Shown here in pieces: positions 1 to 11,291 of a DNA stretch of 64,000 nucleotides. The stretch lies in assembly GCA_047967505.1 (NCBI GenBank), contig CM106538.1. One strand, written 5' to 3'. How positions within the stretch are numbered: the stretch's first letter is position 1; each line of letters starts with the position of its first letter. A model generated the notes under the pieces. The model searched no databases. It was not told the origin of the DNA and saw nothing but the letters and a program-made list of their open reading frames with translations. The position numbers were made by a program, and so were the translations under genes. Origin of the DNA: Dipteris shenzhenensis. Taxonomy: Eukaryota; Polypodiophyta; Polypodiopsida; Gleicheniales.

Positions 1-690
1 GGTACAACAAGAACAAGAAAATTTTGAGACAGATAGGATGGCAGCAGCAGAGTCAGAGCACCATCAGCACCCAGCATTGACACAGTGATTGATCCCAACA
101 CGAGTCCAACGGGTAATAGAGCAACATGCAAAACATCCCCAATTGGGTGGCACCGCACTAGCAAGCTTGATAAGATGCCCAGTCACAATGCCAATTGGGA
201 CCTGGATCGAATCTTCACAATACTTTCCCCCACCTGAAGAAGAGGAAAAGGTAATTTCAATTAAATTCGGTGCTAGGGATGACATTAAAAAAGTAACCAT
301 CCCGCTGGAGCATAAAGCCTTTAGTCAATACCTGGCAATAGTGGACGACAGAGCTGGAGTAAATATTCTGGCAAGATAGCTATATGAAGAATGGGGCCTA
401 TCTCCAATGCAGAAGGCCACATTTAACATCCACCTAGCTGACCACACGAAAATGAAGCCATTGGGTATCGTTGACAATAAGTCAACAAAAATTGCTGGAG
501 TAAGATTCACGCTCTAGTTTACTATCTTGGATCTTCCCAAGGGCACCACAGCATACCAGATATTGTTGGGAAGACCATGGCTTCGGGAAGCGTCGGTACT
601 CCATGATTGGGGCACCGATAGGATCACTATCCAAAATAGAGAAACCACTGTCGATAAATCTAGGAATAGGGAAAATTAAACCCATGATTC
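1..690 (+). pseudogene. Ty3/gypsy relic G1: gag tail and aspartic protease
   Basis: The + strand encodes the end of a gypsy gag followed by a retropepsin-like domain, the protease that processes the polyprotein inside the particle. The active-site region reads VDDRAGVNIL at about 341-370, where the family normally has D-G/S-G before A-G-V-N, so the catalytic triplet is damaged (third position Gly to Arg). A TAG follows at 377-379. The same frame continues past it with a typical plant gypsy distal block, ILLGRPWLREAS, at about 560-600. A second stop lies in this tail. Upstream gag is cut by the window edge. Assignment to Ty3/gypsy is firm because linker, RT, RNase H and integrase follow in order on the same strand. 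Confidence 0.8.
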
Positions 691-859
691 CTAGAAATGT
701 TGAAGACACTTCTTCCACTATAGCCACCAGTCATGCATCCCCTGTACCTCCCAATGCATCCCTGTACCTCCCAATGCACTAAAGCCCATAGAAGGGGATA
801 CACAAAGTGACATCAATAATTGGATACAAACGTTGGCTACAATAGATAATTGTTAAACA

Positions 860-1690
860 ACACATCTAATGTTGCCAGATGTGGATGCCCAAATGATACA
901 ACTAGAAGCACCAATCTGGGATGATGAATCAAAAGTAGTGGAAATGCCAGTCTTCATGACAAGCATCGAATGGGACAGTGACCCTAAAGAAACCATCATA
1001 GAATGCTACAGTGCCAACATAGAGTGGGATATGGAAATAGAAGCTAATAATGCAAGCTTCGAAGGCCAAGTATTTGATATCGACTTGGCAATTCTACAGG
1101 CACTCATGGCCATTGAATTCCCCAAGATCAACCCTCCAACACAATCCAATAGCAATCGGTCCAGGGAAAAAAAGAGGGTGTACAGCGCCAAAAGGCCAAG
1201 ATAGAGCACTTCAACCAATTCGAAAGAATGCAAACCAAAGTGGTTGAATTGTACTTAACTAAGACCACAAAAGCACTTGAGTCCCCAAATTTTAAATGGG
1301 ATCCTAAAGGGCTTGAAGGTGTTTGTATGGCCGAAGAACCACTCCTTGGGAGTGCGAATCCTATTGAAATTCCATCGCTCGTCTCACAAAGCAAAAAGCT
1401 TAGAAAGTTCAAACCCAATGTGAGAATGAAGAGTGAAATGGTGAATAGTAACAAAAAACAAGAACAAGGGAACATAGGTGAATTGGACCAAATATCTTCC
1501 TGTGGAGCTAGCAGCCAAGCAAGCACCTCAAAATGCCATGAAGGCCTAAGGGAAGTTGTCGTTTACTTCAAAAACTACACTAGAGGAGAAGCAACAATAG
1601 CAATGCCTAGGCCAATAAGGGAATTAGAGCTCAAAGAAACAGAGAATATCGAATACCCCAGTTTATGAAGGACCAACCAAGATAAGGAAA
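860..1690 (+). pseudogene. G1 protease-RT linker region
   Basis: Two ORF pieces in different frames (869-1204 and 1228-1668) cover an acidic linker between protease and reverse transcriptase. I know no enzymatic role for it. It is recognisable because related coding sequence occurs twice on the - strand in relic G2 (17520-16921 and 19032-18117), sharing the block ATIAMPRP and a tail ending in a run of Glu-Lys codons. One frameshift separates the pieces near 1205-1228. The stretch 690-860 upstream holds more of the same relic with stops and a short repeat of ccctgtacctcccaatgca near 740-780. Confidence 0.65.
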
Positions 1691-1699
1691 CTGAATCTT

Positions 1700-2680
1700 G
1701 CCTTGGACGGAGAAGAAGAAGAAAAGCTTGTATACATCCGGTGAACAGCTCACTCTAGAAGAAGAAAAAGAATTGAAAGCATTGCTAATGGAATATAGAG
1801 ATTGCATGGCTTGGTCCTACAAAGAAATGAAAGGGATTTCCCCAGAAGTTGTAGTACATACCATACCAAAATCAGGGAAGGATCCAAATCAAGGGTATGT
1901 GGACCTTACAGGACAAATCCCAAGTATGGCACCCATGTCTATAAAGAACTAGAAAATTTATTGGATGCTGGTTTCATTTATGAGATCGAACATACGGATT
2001 GGGTGTCACCAATTGTGATTCTTCCTAAGAAAAACAAGAAGCTCAGAATATGTGTGAATCTCAAGATCACAATCAAAGATCATTATCCCCTACCATTGAC
2101 TGAAACAGTTTTAGAAAGGGTAGTGGGATCTGAAGTGTATAGCTTCTTGGATGGGTTCAGCAAGTACAACCAAGTACAAATTGCACCTCAAGATCAGGCA
2201 AAGACAGTGTTTGCCACAGAATGGGGCATTTTTGCATACAATCATGCCATTCAGCTTATGCAATGCCCCATCTACTTTTCAAAGGGTAATGTACACTGCC
2301 TTTAAGGAATTTCTCAACAAGTTCCTACAAGTCTTCCTCGATGACTTGTGCGTACACTCAGGAAAAAAGGATCACTTGAAATGCCTTGAAGAAGTCCTTA
2401 AAAAATGCAGGGAGTATGGAATCTCTTTGCATCCTCTAAAATGCCACTTCTTGGTCACACACGGAGTAGTCTTGGGACACATAGTCTCTCGACATGGGAT
2501 TGCAAAAACTAACATGGACAAAATAAAGATCATCATGGAACTTCCCCCCTCCCCACTAAATGCCAAGGGAATCCAAGTCTTCATGGGACATGCCAAATAC
2601 TATAGAAGATTCATACTAAGGTATGCCATGATTGCAAGGCCCCTATATAAGATCCTAGTCAACTTCATCTAGACAAATGA
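1700..2680 (+). pseudogene. pol: G1 reverse transcriptase (Ty3/gypsy)
   Basis: Gypsy RT spread over overlapping frames. Visible family blocks are the primer-grip-side segment ending HTDWVSPIVILPKKN (about 1990-2035), RICVNLK, the fingers/palm block YSFLDGFSKYNQVQIAPQD (about 2137-2195), the CNAPSTFQRVM block (about 2260-2295), and the catalytic box FLDD at 2334-2345, where two Asp bind metal. YxDD is FLDD here, an acceptable gypsy variant. At least two frameshifts (near 1940 and 2250) break the reading frame. The enzyme would copy element RNA into DNA in the virus-like particle; this copy cannot be made intact. Confidence 0.85.
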
Positions 2681-2689
2681 ATGCAAACA

Positions 2690-3110
2690 AGCATTCGAAA
2701 CACTCAAGTGGAGATTGATCTCATAGCCCCTCTTCTAATGGCACCAAATTGGGACATAGAATTTCATGTACATACTGATGGTTCCAATTATCAGTAGGGA
2801 GTGTGTTATGTCAACCTAGAAAACACAACAAAGACTACCCGGTATACTTTGCAAGCAGATAGTTAAATGATGTGGAGGTGAATTACACCTCAACAGAAAG
2901 AGAAGCCTTGGCAATGATCTACCGCATGAAGAAATTTCGACACTATCTATTGGCTACTGACTTTATCTTCTACACAGATCATCAAGCCTTATTATATCTT
3001 GTGAATCGGCCATGTACCGAGCATGTACCACACACCGGATCACTCAATGGCTTCTACTACTACAGGAATTCAATTTCAAAATCGTGGTGAGAAAATAAGC
3101 TCAACATTTC
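2690..3110 (+). pseudogene. pol: G1 RNase H domain
   Basis: RNase H follows RT directly. The segment with NYTSTEREALAMIY and the block FYTDHQALLYLVNRP (about 2880-3010) are standard for gypsy RNase H, which removes the RNA strand during reverse transcription. The Asp of TDHQAL is retained. The upstream part of the domain (2690-2870) has stops and a frame change, and the downstream connection to integrase shifts frame near 3090. Confidence 0.75.
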
Positions 3111-3122
3111 ATTGCCGATCAC

Positions 3123-4067
3123 ATGTCACGATTGAGGACAGGAGAAGAGCCGGAAGGAATAGAAGATGACCTACCAGATGCCGCATTATTTCAAATAGAC
3201 GTTGTGCCTAATTGGTGTGTAGACATCAATGGGTACTTAATGGCAGGAAGACTGCCTCCTGAAATGAAAGCAGTGGATGCTAGGAAACTAATTCTAAAAG
3301 TTACACCCTATCAACTCATTATAGGACAACTATACAAGATGGGAAAGGACCAGGTTTTAAGGAGATGTGTGATGCCACATGAGATCATGCCAATCCTCAG
3401 TGAAGCACACCAAGGCATTGCAAGTGGACATTTCCAAGGAAGCAACAGTAAGAAAAGTCCTTCTCGCAGGATACTGGTGGCCAACACTTTGGTCAGATGC
3501 CTATGAATATGTCAAAAGCTGTGATGTATGCCAACGAACTTCTAAACCACAACACAAAGACTTCAATCCCCTAACAACAATCGTTGCACAAAAACCCTTT
3601 GAAAAATGGCGGATTGATTTTGTGAGTCCCATCCATCCAACATCAAAGGGAGCACAAGCACGCTACATCATTGTGGCCACTGATTACTTTACCAAATGGG
3701 TTGAAGCTAAAGCAATCAGAAAGGAAGATGCTAGAAGCACAGTAAGTTCTTGTACGAGAATGTAATCACCCAATTTGGACGTCCCATTGAAATTGCGTCA
3801 AATAGAGTCACACATTTTGTTAATGAGGTCATCCAAGAACTCTTGTCTAGCTTTATGGTGATCCATAGAAAGAGCACACCTTACTACCCCCAAGGGAATG
3901 GACAAGCTGAATCCACCAACAAAATTCTATGTATTGTCCTCACCAAGGTAGAACCAAAGCGTTTTGATTGGGAAGAGAAACTAAATGCAGCCTTATGGGC
4001 GTACAAAACCATGCTCAAGGTCAGTACAGGAAATACACCTTTTCAATTGGTGTACAGCTATGCTTAA
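3123..4067 (+). pseudogene. pol: G1 integrase, zinc and catalytic core
   Basis: Integrase in three overlapping frames. The HHCC zinc domain is visible ([11 protein letters not shown] near 3410, CDVCQ near 3523-3537). Core residues: first Asp in WRIDFVSP at about 3616-3618; the second catalytic Asp is replaced by Asn in the block IASNRVTHF (Asn at about 3801-3803; family SDRGTHF); the Glu is kept in NGQAESTNK (about 3909). The core is therefore catalytically dead as well as frameshifted. The reading ends at a stop after PFQLVYSYA (4067). The C-terminal module that should follow is not downstream on + but lies inverted at 4570-4203. Confidence 0.85.
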
Positions 4068-4202
4068 TTTGCTAAGGGAATCATAGGGCAGCTAGGACTC
4101 AATCATCACCTTATGAGCCCTAGGTTGAAATCGATTGAAACTACCTATATGTGCAAAGGCGTACATATGCTACTGAGTGCTCGTGATACAATCTAGTCCT
4201 AA

Positions 4203-4570
4203 CTATGGAAGACTTGGGATCCCCAAATCTTCATTATTGTCAGGGATGGCTTGCATGTTGATGTAGTAGCGCTTCAGTCGGCTCTCGCTTATTATTGCTG
4301 TGAACTGGACTCCATCCAGTGTTTTTAGTAGCACAACTCTGATGGGATTCATTTTTTTGACTCTATAAGGTCCTTGACCTAGAAATTTAAGCTTGCCCTT
4401 ATGGACTTTGGTATTGTACAATAAAACTAGGTCACCTTCCTTGATGTCTTTGTCTTTGAGGTTTCTATCAAACCATGGCTTCCTTCTTTGATTTTCTATT
4501 GTCATGGCATGGTAGGCAACTAATCTGGTCTCTATATGCTTCTCTAATTGGTAGAGTCTCTCTTTTAGCG
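4203..4570 (-). pseudogene. Integrase C-terminal (GPY/F-type) module, inverted
   Basis: On the - strand an open frame runs from about 4570 through 4203. It carries the hallmarks of a gypsy integrase C-terminus: a basic coiled lead-in (RLYQLEKHIETRLVAYHAM), then WFDRNLKDKDIKEGDLVLLY, then the GPY motif in FLGQGPYRVKKM. This module normally follows the catalytic core. Here the core ends at 4067 on the + strand, so the module has either been inverted in place or belongs to a second truncated copy. It has no stop over about 120 codons, and is better kept than the core. Confidence 0.8.
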
Positions 4571-4820
4571 ATGAATGCCCACCTCACTAGTCATGCATAG
4601 CACACCCACACGTTTCGGCACCATGAATAAATTGCACAAATAAAAGCCCCAAGAGATACTTGTTTTGATCCACACACACGGCACCCTCATCCACAAAAAG
4701 AGTAAAATGCATTAGCCACTCATAAAAGAAATAGGCACTCTTAACACGGCACTATATTGGCACTGTCAAACTGGGACTTGATTCATGTGTGCAAGGCTAG
4801 GGTGAAGACAGTCCAATAAG
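4571..4820. other. No gene seen
   Basis: About 250 bases with no supported ORF, RNA or clear repeat. Confidence 0.5.
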
Positions 4821-7126
4821 ATGGGAAAAAGGCCTACAATGCCACCGACAAAGCCACAACATGCCAAATGGCCCAAGCCTCAACCTCAATAGCCCTCCTC
4901 AAATCACCAACCTGAAGAAGGGCATGGTCCAAAATCACCGACCCAGAGGCTAGCACCAAAACAACCATGGCTAGTGGTTCTGGATAGTGATACTGATCAG
5001 CAAATAAATGCAACATGCCAAGAAGAAATACCACAGAACCAAAGAATCCTAGAGGTAGTAGACATTGAGGCAAAGCAATTGACTATGCAGGATCCAAGTG
5101 CAGAACACCTTGATGACTAGACCAACAAAGAGCTAGCAACATATGGAACAATACAGCTTGTATGGCCACGAGTCTCAACGTTCACCATGTCACCCAATGC
5201 TTACAACTTCTTGTAGTCAAAGGGACTAAGTAGTCTTTTTGAGAAGCTAAAATCCTTCTTACCAACACCTGCTATGATAGAATACATTTGTCAATTCATA
5301 ACATCATATAAAGGCAGAGAGTTGGAGAAAGATAAGTATGGCACCCTAACATATAAAGAAAAGCCCTTGCAGATCTACCTCAGTAGATCCACTATGCAAG
5401 AGGTTTTCTCATTTCTAGAGGCACAAGAAGAATATCAAAGAAACATTTGGATGCAAGATTCTCTGAAATTCAGGATTTATTCCCACCTAACACAAAGTCA
5501 CAATGCGGGGGAATAGGCCATGACATGATTCTGGATCCCATATGCAAAGAGGCAGCTAAGTTTTTGGCTGACATTTTCAATCATATAGGAGTGAGAAAAA
5601 ACTATATGTCAGTAAAAACTCTTACACTCCTTGGTAGAGCAATACTACAAGAATGGGCTCAACACATATCCTTGCTGCTAACCAATTATGTATCCACTAC
5701 ACATAATGGCAAAAGCTACATTGCCCATCTATTGGCCATAATAATTGGGTTTGCAATAGAGCAATAGGATGACTCTATACCCCTCTCAACATAAGATATA
5801 GAGCACTTTGAAACATTGATATTATCGCCAGAATGGGAATTAGATCCTCCACCTACTCTCAATGCGGATAGCATGCATGGGCAACAATCCGAACAGATTC
5901 CAAAGAATGACAATGTGGAACTCTACCAAAGAATATTGCAACTCAGTTCAGTCTTGCTCCTGCAATAGAAGGACTCGAACATGGAAATCCAAGAGGATAC
6001 CATGCCACATAATGACTTTGCAAGAGAGCCAAATAGCATGCCTCTCCAGGAATCACAAGTCACCAACGTTGATGACTCCACGACTCTAGAGTCACAACCC
6101 CCAAATGTCTCTAGTGGCACCATACAACAGACTGTTGTTCAAGAAATAGATCAAAATTCCATATGGGCACATGGGAGTTAACTATATGTCCAATACAAGC
6201 AAGGCCATAGCAGATTCTAGATCATACAACATCACAGCAAACAGTTACAACAATGGTCTCAATTATTTGCTACCATGACATCAGATGAGCAGGAAGGAGA
6301 AATGGAAAGACAGATGCTCCCATCACTCCAATCCAAGTTGCAAAGTGCCAAGACTGAGATTATGAAGCTCAAGGAAAGCATGGCAGAACAAATGCAGCAA
6401 CAGATCCTTGCACAAAATGCTCTAGCAGAAAGTAGAAAGGATACGCTACAAGCCACGGTTTCTCTCCAAGAAAAACACCTACAACTATCTGATGCCTTGA
6501 ACCAAAAGGAAAAGATTGAGTTATCCCTCTCCCATATGCAAGCCACTTGTGATGATATCAAGAAGGAATTGGTGCACTTAAATGAAAGATTAGTACTTAA
6601 AGAAGATCAGCTCCATGCCACATTAGACACAAACAATGAGTTGCAGAATGGCCTCAAAGATGGTAAACGTCAAATTCAAGCACTAGAGAAGGAATGCATG
6701 GCATCAAGTGAGATACTTGCGCACACCAAAGGAGAACTGGATGCTCAAGAGCAAGAAATACTCCAACTCCACGTGCTTAATGATCAATTTCCAAGGCATC
6801 CAAAAGCAGCTCAACAATTCAATAGTCCAAAGCTTGCATACACCTCCACATTGGGTAAGTATAAAGACAAGTGCATGGAATGGCAAAATCAAAAGGCAAT
6901 AATTTCCAAGTTGGAAATTCAACTACTAGGTCAAGCCGATGACGATGCGAAGGGGTCAGCACAAGATCTTTTGCTACAAGGCATTACTACATTATACCAA
7001 GAGCTTGTTGTTGCACAATCCTCCAGCAAGAGGATCACCTTGAAGAAAGAATACGCATACTCTGGAAACACTTGCAAATCAAAATGTTACATGCAATATA
7101 TGGTCTTGATTGGACCGGACCAATAA
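4821..7126 (+). pseudogene. Decayed long ORF with coiled-coil C-terminus, 3' of gypsy pol
   Basis: From an ATG at 4821 one frame runs to 5516 with three in-frame TAG codons. A shift near 5450-5510 moves to another frame that stays readable, with scattered stops, to 7126. The whole reads as one decayed gene of roughly 760 codons. The N-terminal part is Pro/Gln rich; the middle contains the globular-looking stretch FLADIFNHIGVRKNYMSVK; the last about 280 codons (6275-7126, uninterrupted) are Glu/Gln/Lys/Leu rich with heptad-like spacing, a likely long coiled coil. I do not recognise the family. Its place downstream of pol on the same strand matches the accessory (env-like position) ORF known in Athila/Tat gypsy elements, which is an inference. 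Alternatively it is gag-like sequence from another element. Confidence 0.5.
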
Positions 7127-7598
7127 GCACCAAGACTCTCCAAGATCTATGCCAGCATATGGATGAAGACGAGAAGAATGTGTTATGTCTCTCAGTGCAT
7201 GCAAATCTCATATGGATAAAGGTTGATGCAATACTACTATAAGAATGCTTGATGGGAAGCCCCCCTCTTTGGGTAGTAGCCGGACTCCTACCTTTACTGC
7301 AACAATCACCAGCAACTTCCATGGGATATAACTCCCAAAAAAATCCAAAATTAAAGTTGTCAATCCCTACCAGAAGCAACAAGGCTCTGCCAAAGAAATA
7401 TGTGGTCTACCTTCAATCTAATCTCCCCTATCTTGCCACTCTCTATTCTGATCTACTCACATCCCTCCCTAACTCTAGTACTATCCTCCATACCTTTCCA
7501 GAAATCCACTCTAATCCATATTCCTTGCCATGCCTCTTTGCCCATGCCTCTGATATGACAAATAAAATGCTTAAAAGCAATGATTAGCATGATTTTTT

Positions 7599-8012
7599 GA
7601 CCTTCCATGGCAAGAGGTATGGAATGCAGAGATCACTAAAGAGTTTCTCAAGTCATATGATGTAGATGAACACAACCTCACTATCAACAATAAACAAGCT
7701 CATCTTGATAAGTGGCTATATGTTAATGTTTTTGAAATCCCTCTTGTACCAATAGGTAGCTCTAAGTCTATGTCAGTGCAAAGTAGTGCACCCTACAACA
7801 GGTTTTTCAAGGTGAAGGACTTCTCTCAATCACAAGGATATCTTATCAACAAGGCATTTTCGACAATGATGTGCATCCCTTCTTCAAATTTTTATTAAAA
7901 CATTTTGGAGTGAAGAAAAGCATAGGGTATACCCCTCATAGTTATGTAGCAAAGGCCCTCTTTGCCTATGAGGACAAAGTCACATTGACTGGCTTGGCAT
8001 ATTACAAAAAAT
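7599..8012 (+). pseudogene. Second fragment related to the accessory ORF
   Basis: An open frame without an ATG begins at 7599 and runs about 95 codons to a TAA near 7896; a neighbouring frame then continues to 8012. It reads like the N-terminal, non-coiled part of a plant transposon-associated protein. The end, FFKFLLKHFGVKKSIGYT, resembles KFLADIFNHIGVRKNYMS of the upstream ORF, so the two pieces may be parts of related genes. The likeness is short and only visual. 7127-7598 between them contains stops in all frames apart from a 112-codon frame I could not assign. Confidence 0.35.
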
Positions 8013-8212
8013 AAGTGTACCTTTGAAAATGGTTTGGAGGCTCTTTCCATTTAGTCATTGGGCTTTTGCATATAGATAAGAGATGGTGCCACAAACATTG
8101 AGCCTTGCTAGTTATTGAGTTCATATATGCTTGATTAGTCAAAGTAAGTCAATGTAGTGGATTGGCAGAGTATCCATTGTTGGCCAGGGTAGTGCTTTGG
8201 CATCCCCCTTTC

Positions 8213-8700
8213 TAAATTGAGTAAGGGGAGAACATAAAAGGGGATGGGATGGATAGGAGAAAAGGGGGATGAAAAATTGAGGTAGGTGCAAATTTTAGAA
8301 AGGGGGATGGGGTGTGGGAAATTGAGTAAGGGGAGAACATAAAAGGGGATGGGATGGATAGGTGAAAAGGGAGGGGAAAGGGGGAATTTTGAAGGGGGAT
8401 GGGAGGAAAGGAAAATGGGGGATGGGAAATGTTGAAGTGGGAAATGGGAGGGAGAAGGGATGGGAGGGATGGCAAATGCGAAATTTAGAAGGGAAGATAG
8501 GGAAGAAGAGAAAGCGTGGATGGGAGTGAGGGGAAATGTAGAGCAAGAAAAGGAAAAATGGGATGAGGGGAAATTTAGAAGCAAGAAAGACAAAAAGGAA
8601 AATTGAAGATGGGGAAGTTATAAAAGGGGGATGGGAGGGAAGGAAGGGGAGAAAGGAAGAGAGAAAGAGGGGAGAAAGGGGGGAAGAAATAGGGGGAAAG
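8213..8700 (+). repeat. Purine-only G/A-rich minisatellite
   Basis: Almost every base on + is G or A for nearly 490 bases. Units such as GGGGATGGGATGGATAGG recur, and a longer block starting gagtaaggggagaacat occurs near 8218 and again near 8326, a spacing of about 108. Long - strand ORFs here are low-complexity artefacts. The tract sits where copia A should have its 5' LTR and primer site. Confidence 0.8.
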
Positions 8701-8716
8701 GGATGAGAAAGAGAAA

Positions 8717-9100
8717 GAAGGCATTGTGATTCATGCGAGAGTGATTGAGAGATTGAGAAGCGATCGAGTGTTTATCTCTTTCACTTCCGTAGAGTGAGAA
8801 TTTCTGTTCATTGAGAGAGATTTTTGTCCTTGAGAGTTGAAAGTTCTCTTCATCTCCTTTGAGAGTTTATAAGAGGTTCATGAGTGATTCCTTTGTGAAA
8901 GAGAGTGAGATTTGTTCATTCTTCCATGAGAGAGTGATCTTCTCTAAGAGACTCAGTGAGTTCTTCTACCTAATGAGAGAGAGATCCTCATTGAAAAATC
9001 TTGAGAGAGGTGTTGCATTATAAGAGAGAGCGAGAGAGAGAGACTCTGATCCTCTCCTTGATGCTTAAGTATTATGAGACATAGGTGATCGAGATTCTGG
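8717..9100 (+). mobile_element. Copia A, 5' part of untranslated leader
   Basis: Sequence starting gaaggcattg and rich in gagagattgagag matches, with drift, the start of copia B's leader just inside its primer site (- strand below 33861, gaggcattgc then gagagattgagagg). This places the internal start of copia A at about 8717. The adjoining LTR and primer site are absent and purine repeat takes their place. Confidence 0.6.
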
Positions 9101-10735
9101 TTTTGAGAGGCTACAAAGCCCTACAGCTCCAGCTCAGCTACAAGCTGGAGGAGTTCAAGGAATCCTATGACCTACCAAGCTTCAAGCAAGACACTAAGGC
9201 GGCTTCTAACAACTTCAGCAAGTAAATGACCTCTTGCGAGCCAACTAGTAGTGGCAGCAACATAACAAGGTAGTCTTGCAAGCTCTTTACAACAAGCGCT
9301 TCTACATGCAATAAGCAAAGAGCCTATCAACCTTCAAAGGCGCAGCAGATAAAGTGGGCAAAGCAGCAACTACAAGGCTCGACTCTCTAGCAACAAGGCT
9401 CTAAGGTGACTCACAATCAACATAGTTGCAGCTTCACCACGTAGCTGCACACAGGAGTGTGTTGTAGAACTCTATGGGCTCGCTCTAGCATTCGTCATCA
9501 ACCACAGGTAGCAAACAGCCGCCTCTCCATACACAGGAAATGAACAAGAACGCGGGCCTTGACTCAACGACTGGCTGATATCTACAGTGACCTTCTTCAG
9601 CTCCTACACCGTCCAATTCACAACAGCCCCCGTGCCCTATCTGCTAAGCCACAGAATCACCTCCAGCCCACAGCACGATCGGCTCCTACGTCAAGCCCAC
9701 GAAGGACAAGCTCAACCGATGCACGGCTTCTGCAACCCGACGCACGATCGAAAAAAATCCCACAGCCCGACGGCCAAAGCTCGGCTGCACACACCAACTC
9801 ACGGGATAGCAAGGCTCTAGCCCGGACACAGACTCTACAACAACCTCATGCATAACGACCAACAACACAGCTCAGCAAGTGTTCCCAATGAGCCATCAAG
9901 CTTCTTCAAATAGCCTCGCCGCTTCACTAACGGTCATTAACGCCGCAAACAAAATCTTTCACGATTTTGATGGAATCTAGAAAGATTCCATTCAAGCTTA
10001 TCTCTACCTAGGGTTGGGTCTAGGATTTGACACGTGGCACATCCACAAGCCTAGTGACACGTGGACCTTATCCTCCACATCACCAGAGCCATGTTAGCAT
10101 CACTTGACATGTGGCACCACAACTTCATCTGCCACATAGGCATGTCTGCCACCTCAGCTATACAACAAATCTGTACCACGTCATCAAGTGCCACGTAGGC
10201 AACCCTTTACCTTATCTATCATGTGGGCCTATCCACACTACCACATCATCGATTCTTGGCCATGTCAGCATTAACTAGTCTTTTGCCATGTCAACATCCC
10301 TAACAACATTGACCAGTCGAAGTGCCATATCACCCTCGAGTGACATGTTAGCATGCCATATTGGACTAGCCATGTCATCTACCACCTCACCAGTGCCACA
10401 TGGCAGACAGTCCCCTACCAAGCACACTAGCCTCTTCCTAGGCACTACATGTGAACCTACTTGCCATCTCATCCCTTCACAGTCGCAGCATGTAAACACA
10501 GTTGCCACATCACGACTACATCATCATTTTCATCCTTTTTTGCCCCTCCACCTTGATCAAGCACTATCTCTTGATCCAGGATGAATTTGAGGGGGCTCCA
10601 AAAAGGAAAAACGCTCAATTTTTTGTGCTCTATGTGCTCGTCACATCACACATAGATTTTGATGCAAGTATCATACATATTTCAGCATCGGCATCAAATC
10701 CACTTCTTGCACACACATAAGCCTCTGTATTGATG
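9101..10735 (+). other. Leader segment unique to copia A, rich in ccacat/cacgtgg words
   Basis: About 1.6 kb inside copia A's leader with no counterpart in copia B, whose whole primer-site-to-gag distance is near 1 kb. It is C-rich on + and full of short words such as gacacgtgg (two near 10028 and 10059), gccacat, and ccacatcat between 10020 and 10510. Short ORFs at 9559-9855 and 10288-10584 have no family features and look like chance. It may be an insertion in A or a segment lost from B. Confidence 0.45.
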
Positions 10736-11291
10736 CATCTGTCCTAGCACCTAAAATGAACAAAAGAAACGAAATCTTTTGAAGCTTTTCATCACTCAAA
10801 AATTGGTCTAGATCTAGATCAGAGTAGATTAGATCATCCTTAAAGGAGAGAACTCCAAAGCATCCAATTAAAGCTGTGCCCAAAAATTCCAAACAGTTCC
10901 TACTCGGAGTCCAGTTCCTACGCTCACATGCGGTTTTACATCATCACATTTCCTGAAACCCAACCACCATCAGTTCAATGAGCAGACTTCAAAGTTTTCA
11001 GAGGAATTGGCTAATTGTTCAGTGGGCAGATTGCACATTATTTCTTTTTGCGCACACATGCCACCATTGTAAAGCCCTTATTGGTTATTTTCAGGCATTG
11101 TGCACATCATTTTGAGCCTTGTAAAGCCTCCTAGCTATTCCCAGCATCATTTTCTAGAAGCCTTTAATAGATTGGATATATATTATAGTTCTATCTTCAT
11201 CGACAATTCACATTTCAGTTGATATAGACAGTGTTTTGCAGTTGATTCAGACAATATTTTTGCACAGGCACTTTGAGTACTATCTTGCACC
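10736..11291 (+). mobile_element. Copia A, 3' part of leader up to gag
   Basis: This stretch is closely collinear with copia B's leader on - (about 33370-32834). Both share gagagaactccaaagcat, tgggcagattgcacat and gattggatatatatt, ending just before the gag ATG. Non-coding, expected to carry packaging signals, which I cannot identify. Confidence 0.75.

Noticed and set aside
8135-8593. Ser/Pro/Phe-rich - strand ORFs
   Set aside because: They arise from the purine repeat read on the complementary strand; three overlapping frames are all open, which is a composition effect.
8213-8700. CRISPR-like or satellite array
   Set aside because: Units are irregular, with no conserved repeat plus unique spacer; it is simple purine repeat.
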